From Candidatus Electrothrix aestuarii (GTDB lineage Bacteria > Desulfobacterota > Desulfobulbia > Desulfobulbales > Desulfobulbaceae): a DNA stretch of 64,000 bases. Both the position numbers and the translations under genes were made by a program. Location of the stretch: assembly GCA_032595685.2 (NCBI GenBank), contig CP159373.1, positions 2,005,001 to 2,069,000 on the forward strand, written 5' to 3'. Position 1 is the stretch's first letter. Each line of letters starts with the position of its first letter. The notes below the pieces were generated by a model. That model was not told where the DNA came from. It was given only the letters and a program-made list of their open reading frames with translations, and did no database searches. This document shows positions 42,804-52,617 of this stretch, piece by piece.

Positions 42804-45449
42804 ATGAACAAGTCCTACACCCGTATTTTTTCTTCTCTGAGGAAAGAGGATATCGCTGAGGTTGGCGGGAAAGGGGCCAATCTGGGTGAACTCACCGACG
42901 CAGGCTTTCCTGTCCCTCCTGGGTTTGTTATCACTGCCCAGACCTATAAGGATTTTTTCACCGCACTTGGTCTGAAAAACGAGCTGGAGCAATTATCCAA
43001 AGCCCAAGGAGATAAACTGGAACAGTATTGTGCCCCCATCCGTGAGGCCATTACCTCGACCCCGCTTCCCCTCCTTCCTGCCCAAGCCATTCTTGCTGCC
43101 TATGAACAGCTTCTGGAGGAAAGGGGAGCTGAGCTTCTCTGTGCTGTGCGCAGTTCCGCAACCACTGAGGACCTTCAGGATGCCAGCTTTGCCGGACAAC
43201 ACGGGACCTATTACTATGTTGATCGGGTAAATCTACTGCGTATGATCCGCCTTTGTTGGGCCTCGCTGTGGAATGCCGAGGCGGTGAGCTATCGCCTTGC
43301 CCGGGGCATCGAACATACTGAGGCACAGATGGCGGTGGTGGTGCAGGAGATGATCCGGGCTGATGTGGCAGGAATTACCTTTACGGTTAATCCTGTTTCC
43401 GGGGCTGAGGAGGTTGTGACCGAGTCCTCCTGGGGTATGGGGGCTGCTATTGTGGACGGGCGGGTAACGCCGGATCGCTACATTTTTGATCGTAACACCC
43501 TGCAACTGCGTGAGCGTCGGATTGCCTGTAAGCGCTTTATGGTTTCCTCCACCTTGCAGGCCGGTGCAACATCCCGTCTGGAGGAAATTCCCCAGGCAAG
43601 ACAGCAGGAGGAGACCCTACCACCGGAGTTGCTCTGTCTCGTCGCAAATTGGGCAGTCCGGGCAGAAGAGCATTTCGCTTCTCCACAGGATCTGGAATGG
43701 GCCATAGCTGATGGCAGATTTTATCTGCTCCAGTCTCGCCCCATTACCGCGATGGGGGGCAAGAAACGTCCGAAAGACCCTGCGGGGCAGTATGTTCTGT
43801 TTAAACCCTATGCCGAGAATATGACAGATGCCCTGACTCCTATGATGATGTCTTTGTTCTCTCGGGGAGTGCATCCTTTCATCTGTTTTCTTGAGGGGCG
43901 GGCCTATTTGGATCTTAAATTTTTGCTGCCGCTTCTCCCGTTCAGGCTTTCTGGACAGGATGTGGCTGCTCTCTTCTATGATCTTCGTCTTGACTCGAAG
44001 CTCACATTCGCCCATCTTTCCTGGAAAAAGCTCCTTTATTATCTTCCAGGGCTGTTTGTGGGTTATTTGTCGTGGGGTGTTTTTTTAGCTCGCTCTCGGA
44101 ATGTGCCGGATGATTTTATGGAGCATTTTCGAGATGTTTGTAAAAAGATAGAAAGCACGCCAAATTATGGTCCAGAGGAAACCCTGCGGCGTCTCTGGAT
44201 CATATCGGGTCTCTTGGATCCCCTGGGGACCTACCCTCTCATGGTGAATGTTGCGGCCGCCAGCGGTGCATTACTTCCTCCTCTCTTGACAGCACTTTTG
44301 CAACGATGGTGGCCTGATGCACCTGCTGATGCTATACCTCTTCTTTGCTCTGGTCAGCGGGGTGTGCTTTCCGCTGAAATGGGCCGGGAAATAAAAGTTC
44401 TTGCCAAAGAAGCAGTTCGTTCTCCTGCGGTGAAGAATATTTTCCTCCAATCTGCAATAGACGAGGTGCTGACTGACCTCAGCCACTGCCCGGAGGCTGA
44501 GTATTTCCTTCAGCTTTTTAATGCTTTCTTAGAGAAACATGGTCACAGGGCCGTTCGGGAATTGGAACTGCAATCTCCACGCTGGGAGGAAAACCCGGCC
44601 CAGCTGATCACTATGATCCGTAATTACCTGCTGGCAGAGACAAGGCCAGGGGTAGCGGGAAAAAAACAGGAAGGACAGCATGACGTAAAACGCGAAGTTA
44701 AACGAGCGGAACTTATGACGCAGGTCCGGGAAAAGCTTGCTTTGCTTCCTCTGGAACGTTTTTTTCAACCTCGCCAACGTTTTTTCAATGTCCTTGTTAC
44801 CCGAGCCCGATACCTGATTAAGCTCAGAGAGAATTCTCGTTTTTATCATATTATGGGCCTATATTTTGTCCGCAAAAAACTGCTCAGTCTTGAGAACGAG
44901 TTTATTGCTCAAGGCTCTTTGAAATGCAAAGATGATATCTTTTTTCTTCATCTTGATGAGGTTCGGCGCATGCAGCAAGGTGAGTTGCACTGGGCTGATG
45001 TTGAGCAATGTCTTCGACGTCGCCGCCTTGAACATACCCGTTTCTCTCGGAAGAAATTGCGAAAAACTGTGGGGATACAATTGCCGGAATCGTCTTGTAG
45101 TCCAGGCTTTTCTCGTGGAGGAAATATGGTTCTGCAAGGACAATCTGCCTCTCCGGGCGCCTGTGAGGGAATTGCCCGAGTCATCCTGGATCCAGGTGTT
45201 AACGCGGAACTACAGCCCGGAGAGATCCTGGTGGCCCCGTATACAGATCCGGCCTGGACTCCTCTCTTTCTGACCGCAGGCGCAGCTGTGGTGGAAGTGG
45301 GGAGTTATCTCTCCCACGCTGGCACCGTGGCCAGGGAATATGGTCTACCCTGTGTGGTGGATGTTGCAGAATGCACCAAGCGCATTCAAAGTGGTGATCG
45401 ACTTTATGTTGACGGCGATCAAGGAATCGTGCAAATTCTTGGAGAGTAG
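42804..45449 (+). CDS. PEP-synthase-like / rifampin phosphotransferase-family protein
   Basis: 881 residues. The N-terminal PEP/pyruvate-binding ATP-grasp domain (about 1-315) has VGGKGANLGEL, VRSSATTEDLQDASFAGQ and LEWAIADGRFYLLQSRPI. A long helical central domain follows. The C-terminal mobile PEP-utilising domain has GQSASPGACEGIARV, then GSYLSHAGTVAREYGLPCVV with the phospho-carrying His. This ATP-domain, linker, His-domain order and length match rifampin phosphotransferase (Rph) rather than true PEP synthase, which has a C-terminal PEP-binding TIM barrel. The natural substrate is unknown. Confidence 0.85.
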   Translation: MNKSYTRIFSSLRKEDIAEVGGKGANLGELTDAGFPVPPGFVITAQTYKDFFTALGLKNELEQLSKAQGDKLEQYCAPIREAITSTPLPLLPAQAILAAYEQLLEERGAELLCAVRSSATTEDLQDASFAGQHGTYYYVDRVNLLRMIRLCWASLWNAEAVSYRLARGIEHTEAQMAVVVQEMIRADVAGITFTVNPVSGAEEVVTESSWGMGAAIVDGRVTPDRYIFDRNTLQLRERRIACKRFMVSSTLQAGATSRLEEIPQARQQEETLPPELLCLVANWAVRAEEHFASPQDLEWAIADGRFYLLQSRPITAMGGKKRPKDPAGQYVLFKPYAENMTDALTPMMMSLFSRGVHPFICFLEGRAYLDLKFLLPLLPFRLSGQDVAALFYDLRLDSKLTFAHLSWKKLLYYLPGLFVGYLSWGVFLARSRNVPDDFMEHFRDVCKKIESTPNYGPEETLRRLWIISGLLDPLGTYPLMVNVAAASGALLPPLLTALLQRWWPDAPADAIPLLCSGQRGVLSAEMGREIKVLAKEAVRSPAVKNIFLQSAIDEVLTDLSHCPEAEYFLQLFNAFLEKHGHRAVRELELQSPRWEENPAQLITMIRNYLLAETRPGVAGKKQEGQHDVKREVKRAELMTQVREKLALLPLERFFQPRQRFFNVLVTRARYLIKLRENSRFYHIMGLYFVRKKLLSLENEFIAQGSLKCKDDIFFLHLDEVRRMQQGELHWADVEQCLRRRRLEHTRFSRKKLRKTVGIQLPESSCSPGFSRGGNMVLQGQSASPGACEGIARVILDPGVNAELQPGEILVAPYTDPAWTPLFLTAGAAVVEVGSYLSHAGTVAREYGLPCVVDVAECTKRIQSGDRLYVDGDQGIVQILGE

Positions 45450-45506
45450 CAGGCAGGAGAAACCAACAGCACAAGTTGAAGTGCCGCAAGGAATGGAGAA
45501 AACAAG

Positions 45507-45836
45507 ATGTTGCTTATAGGAAAAATTATCGTCTTTCTCGTGGGGGTGGGGCTCGCTGTTCAGGTCGTGGCTGCTTTCTACGGCATTATTGATCTCTGGT
45601 ACAGTATCCGTACTGAGTATCCGAGGGTCCTGCGGGGCATCATATTTTGGTGTGGTCTCAGCGGCTTTATCGCTTTTTTGCTGGGAGGTCAGCTCCGCCC
45701 TGCCTTTCTTTGGGGAATGCTTTTTTACCTGCCTTTCTATCTTGTTCAGTTCTATCTCTTTCAGGGGATTGTCCGATATCGCTATAGGAAGGGAGGAGAA
45801 GTAATACCTGAGGATCTCCAGGACGACTCTTATTAA
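45507..45836 (+). CDS. Small multi-pass membrane protein
   Basis: 109 residues, three hydrophobic helices (about 4-26, 42-60 and 66-90), with AGGAAT-type sequence upstream. Follows the Rph-like gene by 57 bp on the same strand. No family recognised. The C-terminus is charged (RYRYRKGGE, EDLQDD). Confidence 0.6.
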   Translation: MLLIGKIIVFLVGVGLAVQVVAAFYGIIDLWYSIRTEYPRVLRGIIFWCGLSGFIAFLLGGQLRPAFLWGMLFYLPFYLVQFYLFQGIVRYRYRKGGEVIPEDLQDDSY

Positions 45837-45868
45837 TTGGGCCGTCGAGTCTTGAGCTGCGCCTGGAG

Positions 45869-46873
45869 TTATTCTTCTTTGCAGATCTCTGGATACAGCT
45901 TTGCCGCACAGTCCGGGCAAATGCCGTGACTGAACTCAGCTTCAGAATGTTTCCGTATATAGGATTCAATCTGATTCCAATATCCTTTGTCGTCGCGGAT
46001 TTTTTTGCAGGAGGCGCAGATGGGCAGGAAGCCACTGAGAACTTTTACCTGGGAGACTGCTTCCTGTAATTTCTCTGTTCGCTGCTCAACCAGCTCTTCC
46101 AGTTCTTCCTTGTATTGGTTGAGCTCCTTTTCCGCAGCCAGCCGTTTTTTCATTTCATCAAGAGAATTTATAACGATATACAGGGAAAGCAAGAGGGTGA
46201 TCGTTATAATCACAACAGAGATGCAGAGCAAGCCCTTGGTCAGATGGCCGATTTCCTCGTTGATTTCCTCGTAGTAGACACCAGTACCGATAACCCAGCC
46301 CCAGGGCTTGAAGAGCTTGACGTAGGAGAGCTTGGGGATAATGCGTACAGGTGTTTTTTTCCATTTCCAGTAATATTGAACATATCCTCCGTCCTCTTCC
46401 TGAGCCAGGGCAACAAATTCTTTAAACAGATACCGGCCTTCTGAATCGGTGTAACTGGACATATCCTTGCCCTCCAAGTGCTTCAGGCGAGGATGCATGA
46501 CCATGGTCGGGTGGGTATCGTTGATCCAAAAATATCCTCTTCCGGCAGAGCCATAGCGAATTTCCCGTATTTGGTCAACTGCCAGTTTTTGTCCGACCTC
46601 TCGGGAAAGCTCGCCAGATGCGATCATTTGCTCATAGTGATGTAACATGCTGAGAACGGTTTGGACTTCAGCAGAAATGAGGGCTTTTTTTTGGGAGAGA
46701 AGGTTGCTTTTAAAGACGGGTAGGGCAATGGCAAAGAGGGTGACCACGAAAAGAAGGATGGTCAGAGCAGAGGGCAGAGCAATGCGGGCGACCTCTTTTT
46801 TGTAGAGCCGCCCTGTTTCATTTATCATGACGCGCTCACGTATTTTTTCTACTACCTCTATTTTTTTGGGCAC
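45869..46873 (-). CDS. Cache-domain sensor with Cys-rich HGICPxC output module
   Basis: 334 residues. TM helix at about 34-54, then a periplasmic single Cache domain (GYFWINDTHPTMVMHP and FKPWGWVIGTGVY are sCache_2 hallmarks), a second TM near 215-238, a coiled coil, and a C-terminal module with LPICASCKKIRDDKGYWNQI and EFSHGICPDC. The four Cys look like a zinc site. There is no kinase, cyclase or methyl-accepting domain, so the Cys module must be the output. The same module ends the GAF protein at 58494. Start GTG 46873 with GGAGGAGG upstream (spacing 11). Confidence 0.82.
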   Translation of the reverse strand: MPKKIEVVEKIRERVMINETGRLYKKEVARIALPSALTILLFVVTLFAIALPVFKSNLLSQKKALISAEVQTVLSMLHHYEQMIASGELSREVGQKLAVDQIREIRYGSAGRGYFWINDTHPTMVMHPRLKHLEGKDMSSYTDSEGRYLFKEFVALAQEEDGGYVQYYWKWKKTPVRIIPKLSYVKLFKPWGWVIGTGVYYEEINEEIGHLTKGLLCISVVIITITLLLSLYIVINSLDEMKKRLAAEKELNQYKEELEELVEQRTEKLQEAVSQVKVLSGFLPICASCKKIRDDKGYWNQIESYIRKHSEAEFSHGICPDCAAKLYPEICKEE

Positions 46874-46965
46874 TGTCTTTTTTACCTCCTCCAGTTTTGC
46901 TTACTGGTTGAAGGGAAATCCTCAGAGAGCATAGGATGTTGGGGTAAAAAGAGGATGTAGGTCTC

Positions 46966-48003
46966 TCAGCCTTTATTTGCTTTCAGGATACAGTCAAGCT
47001 CACATGCTGCTGCATAGGCGTTAATCTCCTCTTGGAGGAATTGTACATAAGGACAGTCGCTTACCGCAAGGAGAGAATTTCGAATCATATATTTTCTGTC
47101 CTGCTCCAGGGGCTCAAGAATATAACTGAAGATCTGTGGACGGCGGCAAACCTGCGGGCGTTTGCTGTACACCGTGCAGCGGCCATTCTCCTCCAGGGCG
47201 GGGCAGGAGGAGTCTTGAGGCAGAATCATGCTCCAGCCATTGCGCCAATGGATAAGTTCCGGGGAGGAGCATTGATAAAAGGGGCGTCCCTCTACCAGGA
47301 GCGGTGTGTTGTCAGCCTTTGCATCAAGGGCCCGTCTGTTTCGGCTTTCCGGTGTGTCATGGCAGGGGAGGGGAAAAAGTTCGGTTTCCATACTCTGTAA
47401 AGGGATTTCAAAGAACTCCTGTTGCATTGCCTTGTCCGGTCCGATGCAGCAAAGTCGACAATGACAGGGCGCGCAGAGCAGAGAATTGATCTCTTCCAAT
47501 TCCATTTCCAGGATGCGCTGATTAATCAAGGCGGTGGCCGCAGTTACTTCATCCACGGCTTGGCCGGATGCATCCACTACTTTTCCAGCCACTCCAGCGA
47601 GCTCTTTCGCTTGTTGCTCTGTGCCGAGTGTTTCCAGAAGCTGTAACTGGTCAAGATAAGGACGGAGTAAATTTTCCGGCTCAGGGTAGACAGTGTAGGC
47701 GGTCTCAACCGGTTCTGTCATGGCCGAAATAATTTCTTCGACCTTTGTTCCGGGGCCGCTGAGTTGGTACATGAACTGCACCATAGAGACCAGTGGTAAT
47801 ACCGGCTGTTTCAGCAAAGCTATGCCGTCCTGGAGATCTTCTTTTTTCACCTTTTTGCGCTCCTGTTTTTCTGCATAAATCTGAAATTCCTCCTCAACGT
47901 ACACAAAATTCAAATCTAAAACAAGCAGGAGCGATATTTTTCCATGCACCTGAAATTGCCTTTCTCCTTTACAGCAGGCAAGAAAATTATTAGTTATCTG
48001 CAT
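46966..48003 (-). CDS. YkgJ-family cysteine-cluster protein
   Basis: Up to 345 residues; the true start is uncertain because no ribosome binding site or internal ATG is convincing, and the proposed 5' end crosses into the region upstream of the divergent def gene. Cys clusters: CAPCHCRLCC near 190, PQDSSCPALEENGRCTVYS, RPQVCRRPQ and DCPYVQF. The N-terminal half (about 60-170) is helical and specific to this protein. Function of the family is not established. Confidence 0.78.
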   Translation of the reverse strand: MQITNNFLACCKGERQFQVHGKISLLLVLDLNFVYVEEEFQIYAEKQERKKVKKEDLQDGIALLKQPVLPLVSMVQFMYQLSGPGTKVEEIISAMTEPVETAYTVYPEPENLLRPYLDQLQLLETLGTEQQAKELAGVAGKVVDASGQAVDEVTAATALINQRILEMELEEINSLLCAPCHCRLCCIGPDKAMQQEFFEIPLQSMETELFPLPCHDTPESRNRRALDAKADNTPLLVEGRPFYQCSSPELIHWRNGWSMILPQDSSCPALEENGRCTVYSKRPQVCRRPQIFSYILEPLEQDRKYMIRNSLLAVSDCPYVQFLQEEINAYAAACELDCILKANKG

Positions 48004-48057
48004 ACGGAAACAAAAGACACAGTTACCCGATATAATCTTCCAAGTTTACTTCCGATA

Positions 48058-48564
48058 ATGGCTATCAGAGAAATAGTAACTTATCCTGCTCCGGTTCTCC
48101 GGGAAAAAGCAGTAAAAATAGAAACATTTGATGAGGCACTTCGCGAGCTGGCTGATGATATGGTTGAAACCATGTATGCGGCCCAAGGTGTCGGACTAGC
48201 TGCAAACCAGATCGGTATTGCTGAACAAATCGTAGTTGTTGATACCTCAACTCAGGAAGACGAACGAAAACACATCGTTCTTATTAATCCGGTTATCTCT
48301 GAAGGTGAGGGAAATGTCCCTGATCTGGAAGGCTGCCTGAGCGTTGTGGAGTACAGTGCTAAGGTGGACCGCTTCAGGAAGATCAGGGTGACGGCCCAGG
48401 ATCTGGACGGGAAAGATTTGGACTTCATTGCGGAAGATCGTTTTGCCCGTATCATCCAGCATGAGGTGGATCATCTGCTCGGTACGTTATTCATTGATCG
48501 GATAAGCAGCCTGAAACGAAGCTTGTACAAGAAAAAACTGAAAAAAATATTAAAAAAACAATAG
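48058..48564 (+). CDS. def: Peptide deformylase
   Basis: 168 residues; removes the formyl group from new N-terminal Met. All three signatures are present: GVGLAANQIG, EGCLSV and QHEVDHLLG (Cys and two His bind the metal, Glu is catalytic). ATG 48058 gives the standard MAIREI start; the longer upstream frame is spurious. Basic C-terminal tail (Lys-rich), possibly for ribosome contact. Followed after 12 bp by fmt. Confidence 0.97.
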   Translation: MAIREIVTYPAPVLREKAVKIETFDEALRELADDMVETMYAAQGVGLAANQIGIAEQIVVVDTSTQEDERKHIVLINPVISEGEGNVPDLEGCLSVVEYSAKVDRFRKIRVTAQDLDGKDLDFIAEDRFARIIQHEVDHLLGTLFIDRISSLKRSLYKKKLKKILKKQ

Positions 48565-48576
48565 GGATAACAGAAT

Positions 48577-49518
48577 ATGAGTGAGCCTCTGCGTATTATC
48601 TTCATGGGTACCCCCGATTTTGCCGTGCCCAGTCTTCAGGCCTTGCTGGACTGCCCTGACCAGGTGGTAGCTGTGGTCTGTCAGCCAGATCGCAGGCAGG
48701 GACGGGGGAAAAAACTCTGTCCGCCGCCTGTAAAAGTCCTGGCAGAAGAGGCAGAGATTCCTGTTTTTCAACCCACCTGTATTTGTGATGATGAGTTCAT
48801 GGGAACGATCAGCGACCTTCAACCAGACCTGATTGTTGTCACGGCCTATGGGAGAATTCTGTCAGGTCGTTTGCTCAACCTGCCTCGCTTCGGGACTATT
48901 AATGTACATGGCTCGCTCCTGCCCAAGTACCGAGGGGCAGCACCTATTCAATGGGCCGTCATTAATGGAGAAACTGAGACTGGGGTGACCATCATGCAAA
49001 TGAATGAAGGGGTCGACACCGGTGATATCCTGCTTTCAATCAAACTCTCCATCAGTGAGGATGACACCAGCGGCACCCTGTTTCCCAAGCTGGCAGATCT
49101 GGGAGGGCAGGCCTTGCTTGAGGCCCTGTCCCGGGTTAAGCGGGGGGATCTGAGTCCTGTGGCCCAGGATGATGCGCTGTCTTGTACTGCTCCCATGTTA
49201 AAAAAAGAAATGGGGCAACTGGATTGGACGAAATCAGCAAAAGAGCTGCATTGTCTGATCCGGGGGCTTGATCCCTGGCCTTCTGCCTATGGTTTTATTG
49301 ATGAGCGGCGCTTTCGTTTCTTCAAGCCACAGGTCATTCCCGGCGAGGTCAAGGAAAAGCCCGGCACCCTTTGTCGAGCGGATAAGAACGGTGTGTTGAT
49401 TGCCACAGGTAAGGATTATCTCCTGATCCGGGAAATCCAACCAGAGGGTAAAAAACGGATGTGCGTCCAGGCCTGTATCTGCGGAATGAAGCTGCCCATC
49501 GGGGAGCAGTTCACTTAA
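48577..49518 (+). CDS. fmt: Methionyl-tRNA formyltransferase
   Basis: 313 residues; formylates initiator Met-tRNA with 10-formyl-THF. Seen: RIIFMGTPDFAVPSLQAL at the start, NVHGSLLPKYRGAAPIQWA (Asn-His catalytic) and the GVTIMQMNEGVDTGDIL block, then the C-terminal tRNA-binding domain. The def-fmt pairing is classic. Confidence 0.97.
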   Translation: MSEPLRIIFMGTPDFAVPSLQALLDCPDQVVAVVCQPDRRQGRGKKLCPPPVKVLAEEAEIPVFQPTCICDDEFMGTISDLQPDLIVVTAYGRILSGRLLNLPRFGTINVHGSLLPKYRGAAPIQWAVINGETETGVTIMQMNEGVDTGDILLSIKLSISEDDTSGTLFPKLADLGGQALLEALSRVKRGDLSPVAQDDALSCTAPMLKKEMGQLDWTKSAKELHCLIRGLDPWPSAYGFIDERRFRFFKPQVIPGEVKEKPGTLCRADKNGVLIATGKDYLLIREIQPEGKKRMCVQACICGMKLPIGEQFT

Positions 49519-49560
49519 TTCACCTCATCACCTTATCACCTCAGCTCGCAGAACTGCTGC

Positions 49561-50802
49561 ATGTCGTTTTTGGGTAAGAAGACCTGTTTCCTGGATTGTT
49601 TTTCCGGGATCAGCGGTAATATGTTTCTGGGAGCTCTGCTCAATGTCGGGCTGCCCCTGAAAACCCTGCTGGAGAGCCTTGAGCAGCTCCGGCTTCCAGG
49701 CTGGGAGCTGAGCAGTGCCCCTACGGTGCAATCCGGTTTGCAGGCCACTGGCGTGCAGGTTCATACTGACGAAGCCAGCCCCCATCGCCATTTATCAGAT
49801 ATCCGGGCCATCCTGGAGCAATCTGCCGTAGAGCCGATCATTGTAGAACGATCCCTTGCCGTGTTCACCCGGCTGGCTGAGGCCGAGGCCCATGTCCACA
49901 ATACGACTCCTGAAAAGATCCATTTTCATGAGGTAGGTGCCTTAGATGCGATTATTGATATCGTCGGGACCGTCGCAGGCCTGCACCTCCTCGGTATAGA
50001 AGAAGTCATCTGCTCACCTTTGCCCATGCCTGGTGGCGGCTGGATGCATTGCCAACACGGGGATATCCCCCTGCCAGCCCCGGCAGTCTGCGAATTGCTC
50101 AAAGGCATTCCCGTGTATGGGGAGCGTTTGCAACAGGAACTTGTCACGCCCACAGGTGCGGCCTTGGTCGCTGAGTTGAGTAGCTCCTTTGGTCCGCTAC
50201 CTCCTATGACCCTGGAGCAAACTGGTTATGGTGCTGGTACCATGCAACGGCAGGATGGTCGTCCAAATTTGCTCCGTCTGCTCATCGGGCGTCAAAACAC
50301 GGTGGCAGAGGCACAGCAAGTGGAGGTCATTGAGACCCATCTGGATGACTGGAACCCGGAACTCTGGCCCCATGTTGCTGCCAAGCTGATAAAGCAAGGT
50401 GCCCTCGACGTCAGCCTTGTACCCATTCATATGAAGAAAGGCCGCCCAGGGTTTCTCCTCCGTCTCCTTGCTGATCCGGCCCAGGCCCTACATCTCAAGG
50501 ATGTCATTCTCAACGAGACCTCTGCTATCGGTCTCCGTTTTTATACGGTCCAGCGCATGACCCTTCCCAGAACCAGTGTTGATCTCATGACCCCTTGGGG
50601 AAGGGTGCAGGCTAAGCAGGTGGAAACCTCTGAGGGGATCAGGGTTACACCGGAATACGAGGATTGCGTGCGTCTGGCAGAACAACAGAATATCCCCTTG
50701 CAAAACATCTACGCGGCAGTCGCAGCTTTGAGCGGTCCAGCCTCCGTTCATACACACAAAAAAAGCAACCAACTTAAGTCAAGACAAAAGTTCGGGTTCT
50801 GA
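49561..50802 (+). CDS. larC: Nickel-pincer cofactor biosynthesis protein LarC
   Basis: 413 residues of the LarC (DUF111) family, which inserts nickel into the pyridinium dithiocarboxylate cofactor of lactate racemase-type enzymes. Hallmarks: LDCFSGISGNMFLGALL, HFHEVGALDAIIDIVG (metal-binding His and Asp) and PTGAALVAEL. No larA, larB or larE is in the window. The first IS copy is inserted 55 bp after its stop. Confidence 0.93.
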   Translation: MSFLGKKTCFLDCFSGISGNMFLGALLNVGLPLKTLLESLEQLRLPGWELSSAPTVQSGLQATGVQVHTDEASPHRHLSDIRAILEQSAVEPIIVERSLAVFTRLAEAEAHVHNTTPEKIHFHEVGALDAIIDIVGTVAGLHLLGIEEVICSPLPMPGGGWMHCQHGDIPLPAPAVCELLKGIPVYGERLQQELVTPTGAALVAELSSSFGPLPPMTLEQTGYGAGTMQRQDGRPNLLRLLIGRQNTVAEAQQVEVIETHLDDWNPELWPHVAAKLIKQGALDVSLVPIHMKKGRPGFLLRLLADPAQALHLKDVILNETSAIGLRFYTVQRMTLPRTSVDLMTPWGRVQAKQVETSEGIRVTPEYEDCVRLAEQQNIPLQNIYAAVAALSGPASVHTHKKSNQLKSRQKFGF

Positions 50803-50857
50803 GGTCTCCGAATTTGGCAAAAGCCCCCGCTATGAACAGTCTGCGGTTATTTACGTA

Positions 50858-52513
50858 GATTGTCCTTAAAAACTCTCAGTACGCTGATTTTAAATGAAAA
50901 AGCTGTAAAAATATTGTAAAATATGCATGTTTTTGACGTTCACCCCCTCATAAGGCATGCACATGATCAGGTACACCAGTGACAGACAGCTTACACTTGA
51001 AGGATTCAGCCTTCCGTTTGGAGGCAAACTGAACCCTGAAAACAGATGGATCAAATGGCATAAAGTTATTCCGTGGGATGAGTTCGCCATCAGGTATTAC
51101 CGAACATTGGACCCGCGTCAGGGGCGACCTGCCAAAAATGCCAGATTGGTGATCGGCGCGTTAATCATTAAACATAAGCTGACGCTCAGTGACGAAGAAA
51201 CCGTACTCCAGATTCAGGAGAACCCCTATCTTCAGTATTTTGTTGGGTTTTCTTCTTTTCAAGACAAGCAACCTCTAGCTCCCAGCCTGTTTGTTGAGAT
51301 TCGAAAACGGATGGGAAAGGATGTCTTTTCTGCGTTTGAAGAAGTGATTTTGGAAAAACTTGCTCTCTCAAAGAAAAGTACGACAAATGAAGATGAAAAA
51401 GAGGATAAGGGTGAGGAAGAGCCCGTTGAAAATAAGGGGAAAATGCTTGTCGATGCAACGGTTGCTGAGCAAGCGATTCGTTACCCGACTGATCTGAGTT
51501 TACTCAACGAAGCTCGTGAGATTTCCGAGCAGCTGATTGATGATCTGTACAAACAGAGTGGCTACCCCAAAAAGCCCAGGACATATCGGAGAGTTGCTCG
51601 CAAAAACTACCTGAATCTGGCTAAAAAAAGAAACCAGGCAAAAAAATCTGCGGCGCGGACTTCGGCAGCAATTACAGTACGTCCGAAGAAATTTACGATA
51701 TATTGATGAGTTGCTTGATAATGTTGGATCGGCACCTTTTCCACTTCCCCATCAGCAACAACGACAGTATTGGATCATTCAGCATGTGTATCGCCAGCAG
51801 GATGAGATGTACAAAAAACGAAAACGACGCTGCGATGACCGAATTGTTTCCATTGCCCAACCTCATGTACGACCAATAGTTCGTGGGAAAGCAGGTGAAA
51901 ATGTGGAGTTCGGTGCCAAACTCAGCGTGAGCATGGTCGATGGTTTGGCTTTTGTTGATTATATCGGTTGGGATGCCTTCAACGAAGGCACGGATTTGCA
52001 GGCGCAGGTGGAAAACTACAAACGCCGAAATGGCTACTATCCTGCAGCAGTACTTGCTGATCAGATCTACGGAACAAGAGAAAATCGTAAATATCTCAAA
52101 GAGAAAGGTGTTCGATTTGGTGGTAAACGAATGGGCAGGTCCCCGAAAGAGACAGAAGAAAACAAAGAACGTCTTCGGGAACTGAAAGCACAACGGATTC
52201 GGGATAGTCGAGAACGGATCCCCATTGAGAGGAAATTTGGCCAAGGAAAAAACGGCTACCGACTCAACTACATCCGGGCAAAACTTCAGAGAACCTCTGA
52301 AGCATGGATTAACTGTATCTTCCTGGTCATGAATCTGATGGTTCTGCTCAGGAAGTTGCAGGAACAGCTTGAAAATTTATATCTTTCACGGTTTTTACTT
52401 TTACGCAGCCAGCTGAATCATATTATCGCTCGATTTTTTGCGTTCTTTGAGCAAATGCCAAGGCAAGTCCTGCAGTATTGCCTGTATGAGAGGTTGGCTT
52501 TTTGAGGATGCTC
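50858..52513 (+). mobile_element. Insertion sequence, copy 1 (IS5/IS1182-like, 1656 bp)
   Basis: Boundaries were set by comparing the two copies. Left end GATTGTCCTTAAAAA, right end (reverse complement) GAGCATCCTCAAAAA, an imperfect inverted repeat. Flanked by a 6-bp direct repeat TACGTA (50852-50857 and 52514-52519). It carries one DDE transposase interrupted by a frameshift. Copy 2 (54309-56105) has the same length once its own insertion is removed. Confidence 0.93.
50957..52505 (+). CDS. DDE transposase of IS copy 1, in two frames
   Basis: Frame one (50957-51706) has the DUF772 N-terminal domain (LDPRQGRPAKNARLVIGALI, YLQYFVGFSSF) and the first catalytic Asp in MLVDATVAE. Frame two (open from before 51711 to 52505) has the second Asp (VLADQIYGTRENRKYL) and the Glu (RIPIERKFGQGKNGYRL). 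The joint lies at the A-runs at 51622-51628 and 51640-51646. A7 in the first run is one less than in copy 2. Either frameshifting or slippage on the A-run joins the frames (about 515 residues), or the run is miscalled; otherwise all three catalytic residues are intact. Confidence 0.85.
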
Positions 52514-52617
52514 TACGTAATCGTCTAATTCTACAGAATGTCCTGTCTTGAATAGCAGCTACCGACAGATAGGAATTAATATCATTTTGCAGCAGTAACA
52601 TCTATGGAAATTTGGAT

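Noticed and set aside
52514-52617. Promoter brought by IS copy 1 for the acyltransferase
   Set aside because: The IS right end shows no outward -35 box with matching -10; not supported.
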